Positions 61,910-64,000 of a DNA stretch of 64,000 nt are shown here, one piece after another. The translations under genes were made by a program, and so were the position numbers. Origin of the DNA: CAYJPV01 sp964372095 (lineage in GTDB: Bacteria > Acidobacteriota > Vicinamibacteria > Vicinamibacterales > JAKQTR01); contig CAYJPV010000027.1 of assembly GCA_964372095.1 (NCBI GenBank), positions 1 to 64,000 of the forward strand. The letters run 5' to 3'. Each line of letters starts with the position of its first letter. Position 1 is the stretch's first letter. The notes below the pieces were generated by a model that saw only the letters and a program-made list of their open reading frames with translations, did no database searches and was not told where the DNA came from.

Positions 61910-62878
61910 CTACCCCCTCCCCACGGCGCGTCCGGGCGCGGGCGCAGCCTGCCGGGCCTTGACCTGCTCGACGAAAAAATCCTCGAGCGTCGAGCGGACA
62001 GGATTGAGGGCGACCAGTCGGGCACCGCTCCCGCGCAGCGACGCGACCAGGCGGTCAGGTTCCGCGTCGGGCCGCATTTCGATCACGAAACGCCCGTCGG
62101 CAATGGGCGTGACACGCAAAACGTCGGGAGCCGCCAATTCGGGAGCCGCCGGGTCGAGGTCAGCCAGCACGAGTTCCCAGCCCGTCACCTTGAACGCCAC
62201 GATGTCGGCAAGGCGGCCGGCCGTCACGAGCTGGCCGCCGACAAGAATCGCGACGCGGCTGCACAACGCCTCGGCGTCGGACAGGATATGGGAGCTGAAG
62301 AACACCGTGCAGCCCCGATCGCGCAGCTCGAGAATCAGCGCACGGACGTCGCGCCGGCCCAGTGGATCCAGTCCGGACATCGGTTCGTCGAGGAACACGA
62401 CCTCGGGGTCGTTGATCAGCGCCTGCGCCAGACCGACTCGCTGCAGCATGCCTTTGGAGTACTTGCGCAGGGGCAGGCGGCGTTCACCGCCGAGGCCGAC
62501 ACGGTCCAGCAGGCGTGCAACGCGCTTCTGGCGGTCCGCGCCGGCGTACCCGAAGAGGCCTGCGAAGTAGCCCAGCAGTTCTTCGGCGGACAGGTAATCG
62601 TAGAAGTAGGGGGCTTCGGGCAGGAAACCGATACGACGGCGAAGGTGCAGGTCCCCGGGCGGAAGGCCGAGGATCGCGATGCGGCCCGACGTGGGATAGA
62701 TCAGCTGCGTCAGCAGCTTCAGCGTCGTGGTCTTCCCTGCGCCGTTCGGCCCCAGAAAGCCGAACACTTCACCGGACTCGATCTGGAGGCTCAGGCTGTC
62801 AAGCGCGCGATACGGTCTCGGACGCCAGAAGCCGACCGTGTAGTCTTTGCAGAGCAGTTCCGTCTCGATCGTCGCCAT
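61910..62878 (-). CDS. ABC transporter ATP-binding protein (PilH-like)
   Basis: A 322-aa ATPase. Walker A GPNGAGKTTTLK, Q-loop near FLPEAPYF, signature YSKGMLQRVGLAQAL, Walker B VVFLDEPMSG and the H-loop SSHILSDAEAL are complete. A C-terminal ~90-residue extension follows. It is of the ABC-2 (DrrA-like) class and energises the adjacent permease. ATG at 62878 is preferred to a GTG one codon upstream. Its pilus role is inferred from context only. Confidence 0.85.
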   Translation of the reverse strand: MATIETELLCKDYTVGFWRPRPYRALDSLSLQIESGEVFGFLGPNGAGKTTTLKLLTQLIYPTSGRIAILGLPPGDLHLRRRIGFLPEAPYFYDYLSAEELLGYFAGLFGYAGADRQKRVARLLDRVGLGGERRLPLRKYSKGMLQRVGLAQALINDPEVVFLDEPMSGLDPLGRRDVRALILELRDRGCTVFFSSHILSDAEALCSRVAILVGGQLVTAGRLADIVAFKVTGWELVLADLDPAAPELAAPDVLRVTPIADGRFVIEMRPDAEPDRLVASLRGSGARLVALNPVRSTLEDFFVEQVKARQAAPAPGRAVGRG

Positions 62879-62891
62879 CACCCGGCACCGG

Positions 62892-64000
62892 TCAGGGAAC
62901 CATCTTTCCAGCCCTCTTCAACTCGTACTGGAGGGCCATCTCGAAGTACTCGGTTGGCAGGCCGCCTTCGAGCTTGACGCCGTTGATGAAGAACGTCGGG
63001 GTGACGCGGACGTTCAGGACGCTGCCCAGCGCGATATCAGCCTTGACCTGATTGAGCGTCGACTCGTATTGCTCATCGAAATCGGGGATGCCGCCCACGT
63101 CGCGTGCCGCCTGCCGCACGCCACCTGGCGTCAGGATCGCGGCATTGGCGTACAACCAGTCTTCCATGGCGTCGCCCCGGCCCCGCGGCCGCGCCAGGCG
63201 GACGGCGACGGCCGCCTCGCACGCGGCGTAGTGCAGGTCGCGAGGCATCGAGACGTGGCACTCCCGGTCGAGCGGGAAATCTTTGCCCACCATCCGGATG
63301 GCGCCCGGATACTGGGTGGCGTACTTGGCCAGAATGGGCTTGTAGTCCAGATGGGTCTGCGCGCAGGCCGGGCACTGGTGATCCGAGAACTTCAGAATCA
63401 GCACGGCCGCTCCATCGGACGGGACCGGCACCTGCATCCGCTGCTGCGACTCCCAGAACTTGAGGAACTCCGCCCGGCGGTCCGCCGGCGCCTGGGGCGC
63501 ACCGCCAGGCTCGGCCACGCCGGCTTCGGTGTGCCGCGGCACGAAGGCGATGGCGCTGGTGGCCGCCAGAATGAACACGATGAGGACCGTCAGGCCGACA
63601 GGGCTCGCAAACATCGTGCGGGCATCCTGCCACACGCGGCGTGGAAGTGACGTCATGGGGAACGGGGTCCTCGCCCCGGAGACGAGAAACAGACCGACAA
63701 CCGCCGCGTACGTCACGAGGCACATCAGGCACACGGCCTTGATGATGAAGAACGACGCGTAGGCCAGGAACAGCGACACGCCCAGTCCGATGGTCGACAG
63801 GGCGAATACGTACCCGGCGGCGTTGTCGCGCAGGCTGGGCGAACCCCACTCGGCGCCTGCCAGCAGGAGGAGCACCACGATGTAGTAACCGGCACCGAAC
63901 AACGCGACGGGCGTCCCCCACAACACGGCGTACTTGCTCTGGTACACCGTCGTGCAGCTGACCGTCGAGGTGACGTCGCAGAAGCTCAAGTACCCGGGCT
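62892..64000 (-). CDS. VKOR-DsbA-type fusion oxidoreductase (partial at the window edge)
   Basis: The 5' end lies beyond the window; 369 codons are visible. The N-terminal part is a vitamin K epoxide reductase-like quinone-linked membrane domain: loop Cys pair CDVTSTVSC, helices, and active CXXC in AVCLMCLVTY. After a linker and another membrane helix, a thioredoxin/DsbA-like domain carries HQCPACAQTH and VRVTPTFFING (cis-Pro). The protein can form disulfides in exported proteins and pass electrons to quinone. It precedes the pilus ABC genes and Cys-rich minor pilins, so pilin oxidation is a plausible task. Confidence 0.9.
   Translation of the reverse strand, partial: PGYLSFCDVTSTVSCTTVYQSKYAVLWGTPVALFGAGYYIVVLLLLAGAEWGSPSLRDNAAGYVFALSTIGLGVSLFLAYASFFIIKAVCLMCLVTYAAVVGLFLVSGARTPFPMTSLPRRVWQDARTMFASPVGLTVLIVFILAATSAIAFVPRHTEAGVAEPGGAPQAPADRRAEFLKFWESQQRMQVPVPSDGAAVLILKFSDHQCPACAQTHLDYKPILAKYATQYPGAIRMVGKDFPLDRECHVSMPRDLHYAACEAAVAVRLARPRGRGDAMEDWLYANAAILTPGGVRQAARDVGGIPDFDEQYESTLNQVKADIALGSVLNVRVTPTFFINGVKLEGGLPTEYFEMALQYELKRAGKMVP

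Overview
The window is about 64 kb of GC-rich (roughly two-thirds GC by eye) bacterial chromosome with dense, mostly housekeeping gene content. The best lineage guess is Acidobacteriota, probably class Vicinamibacteria. The guess rests on a secreted VWFA-related protein of the type largely confined to Acidobacteriota (18714-20837), the secreted peptidases and Ntn-hydrolase, and the intergenic heptanucleotide repeats. It is an inference from gene content, not from a marker-gene tree. I saw no rRNA, tRNA, CRISPR array, transposase or phage gene.

Layout. 1-3405: SRPBCC protein, secreted Xaa-Pro aminopeptidase and an iron-type alcohol dehydrogenase. 3814-7190: a decaheme cytochrome plus an MtrB/PioB-type outer-membrane barrel, a likely transmembrane electron conduit. 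7373-9432: two-component system. 9546-12185: coupled minus-strand operon (167-aa protein, aat, udp, MBL-fold hydrolase). 12288-21463: small membrane protein, P1 peptidase, Tat-exported asparaginase-type hydrolase, glucan phosphorylase with a zinc-ribbon partner, small secreted protein, VWFA protein and archease. 21472-28863: M14 carboxypeptidase, then a tight plus-strand cluster (DegQ-type protease, MidA methyltransferase, CYTH protein, and a MurU/AmgK-like peptidoglycan-recycling pair). 29126-32820: sugar isomerase, asnS, rimO. 32913-43166: classical translation/RNA operon rimP-nusA-infB-ylxP-rbfA-nrnA-truB, then rpsO-pnp. 43255-51163: cupredoxin-like protein, then the minus-strand block ctp, smc, DUF4097 lipoprotein and M48 protease. 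51337-56773: tatA-tatC, HEAT protein, proS, aroB and a coiled-coil secreted protein. 56865-64000: minus-strand type IV pilus block (VKOR-DsbA fusion, ABC ATPase and permease, TPR-like protein, PilD, three minor pilins) resembling the Myxococcus pilGHI-pilD neighbourhood.

The most unusual feature is a set of nine intergenic islands made of different seven-base tandem repeats. The words vary (GTAGGAA, GTAGTCA, GTAGACA, CTAGCCT, CGGCTYT, GGGGATT, CCCAACC, CGAGTCC and others), but the 7-bp period and often the register are kept when one word gives way to another. Islands usually begin at or a few bases after a gene's stop codon. By my count the gene ends that border islands all use TAG, against about a quarter of the other genes. 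Islands also run into a coding region (SRPBCC), supply a Shine-Dalgarno (P1 peptidase), abut a start codon (rimO) and form G-quadruplex-prone or palindromic tracts.

Regulation visible in the sequence: well-spaced sigma70-like promoters before several genes, three of which predict leaderless or nearly leaderless transcripts (ctp, the CYTH gene, and a 12-codon leader peptide coupled to the alcohol dehydrogenase). A hairpin plus T-tract lies between the rimP promoter and rimP, and a folded leader ends exactly at the rpsO Shine-Dalgarno. Many gene junctions overlap as ATGA or GTGA.
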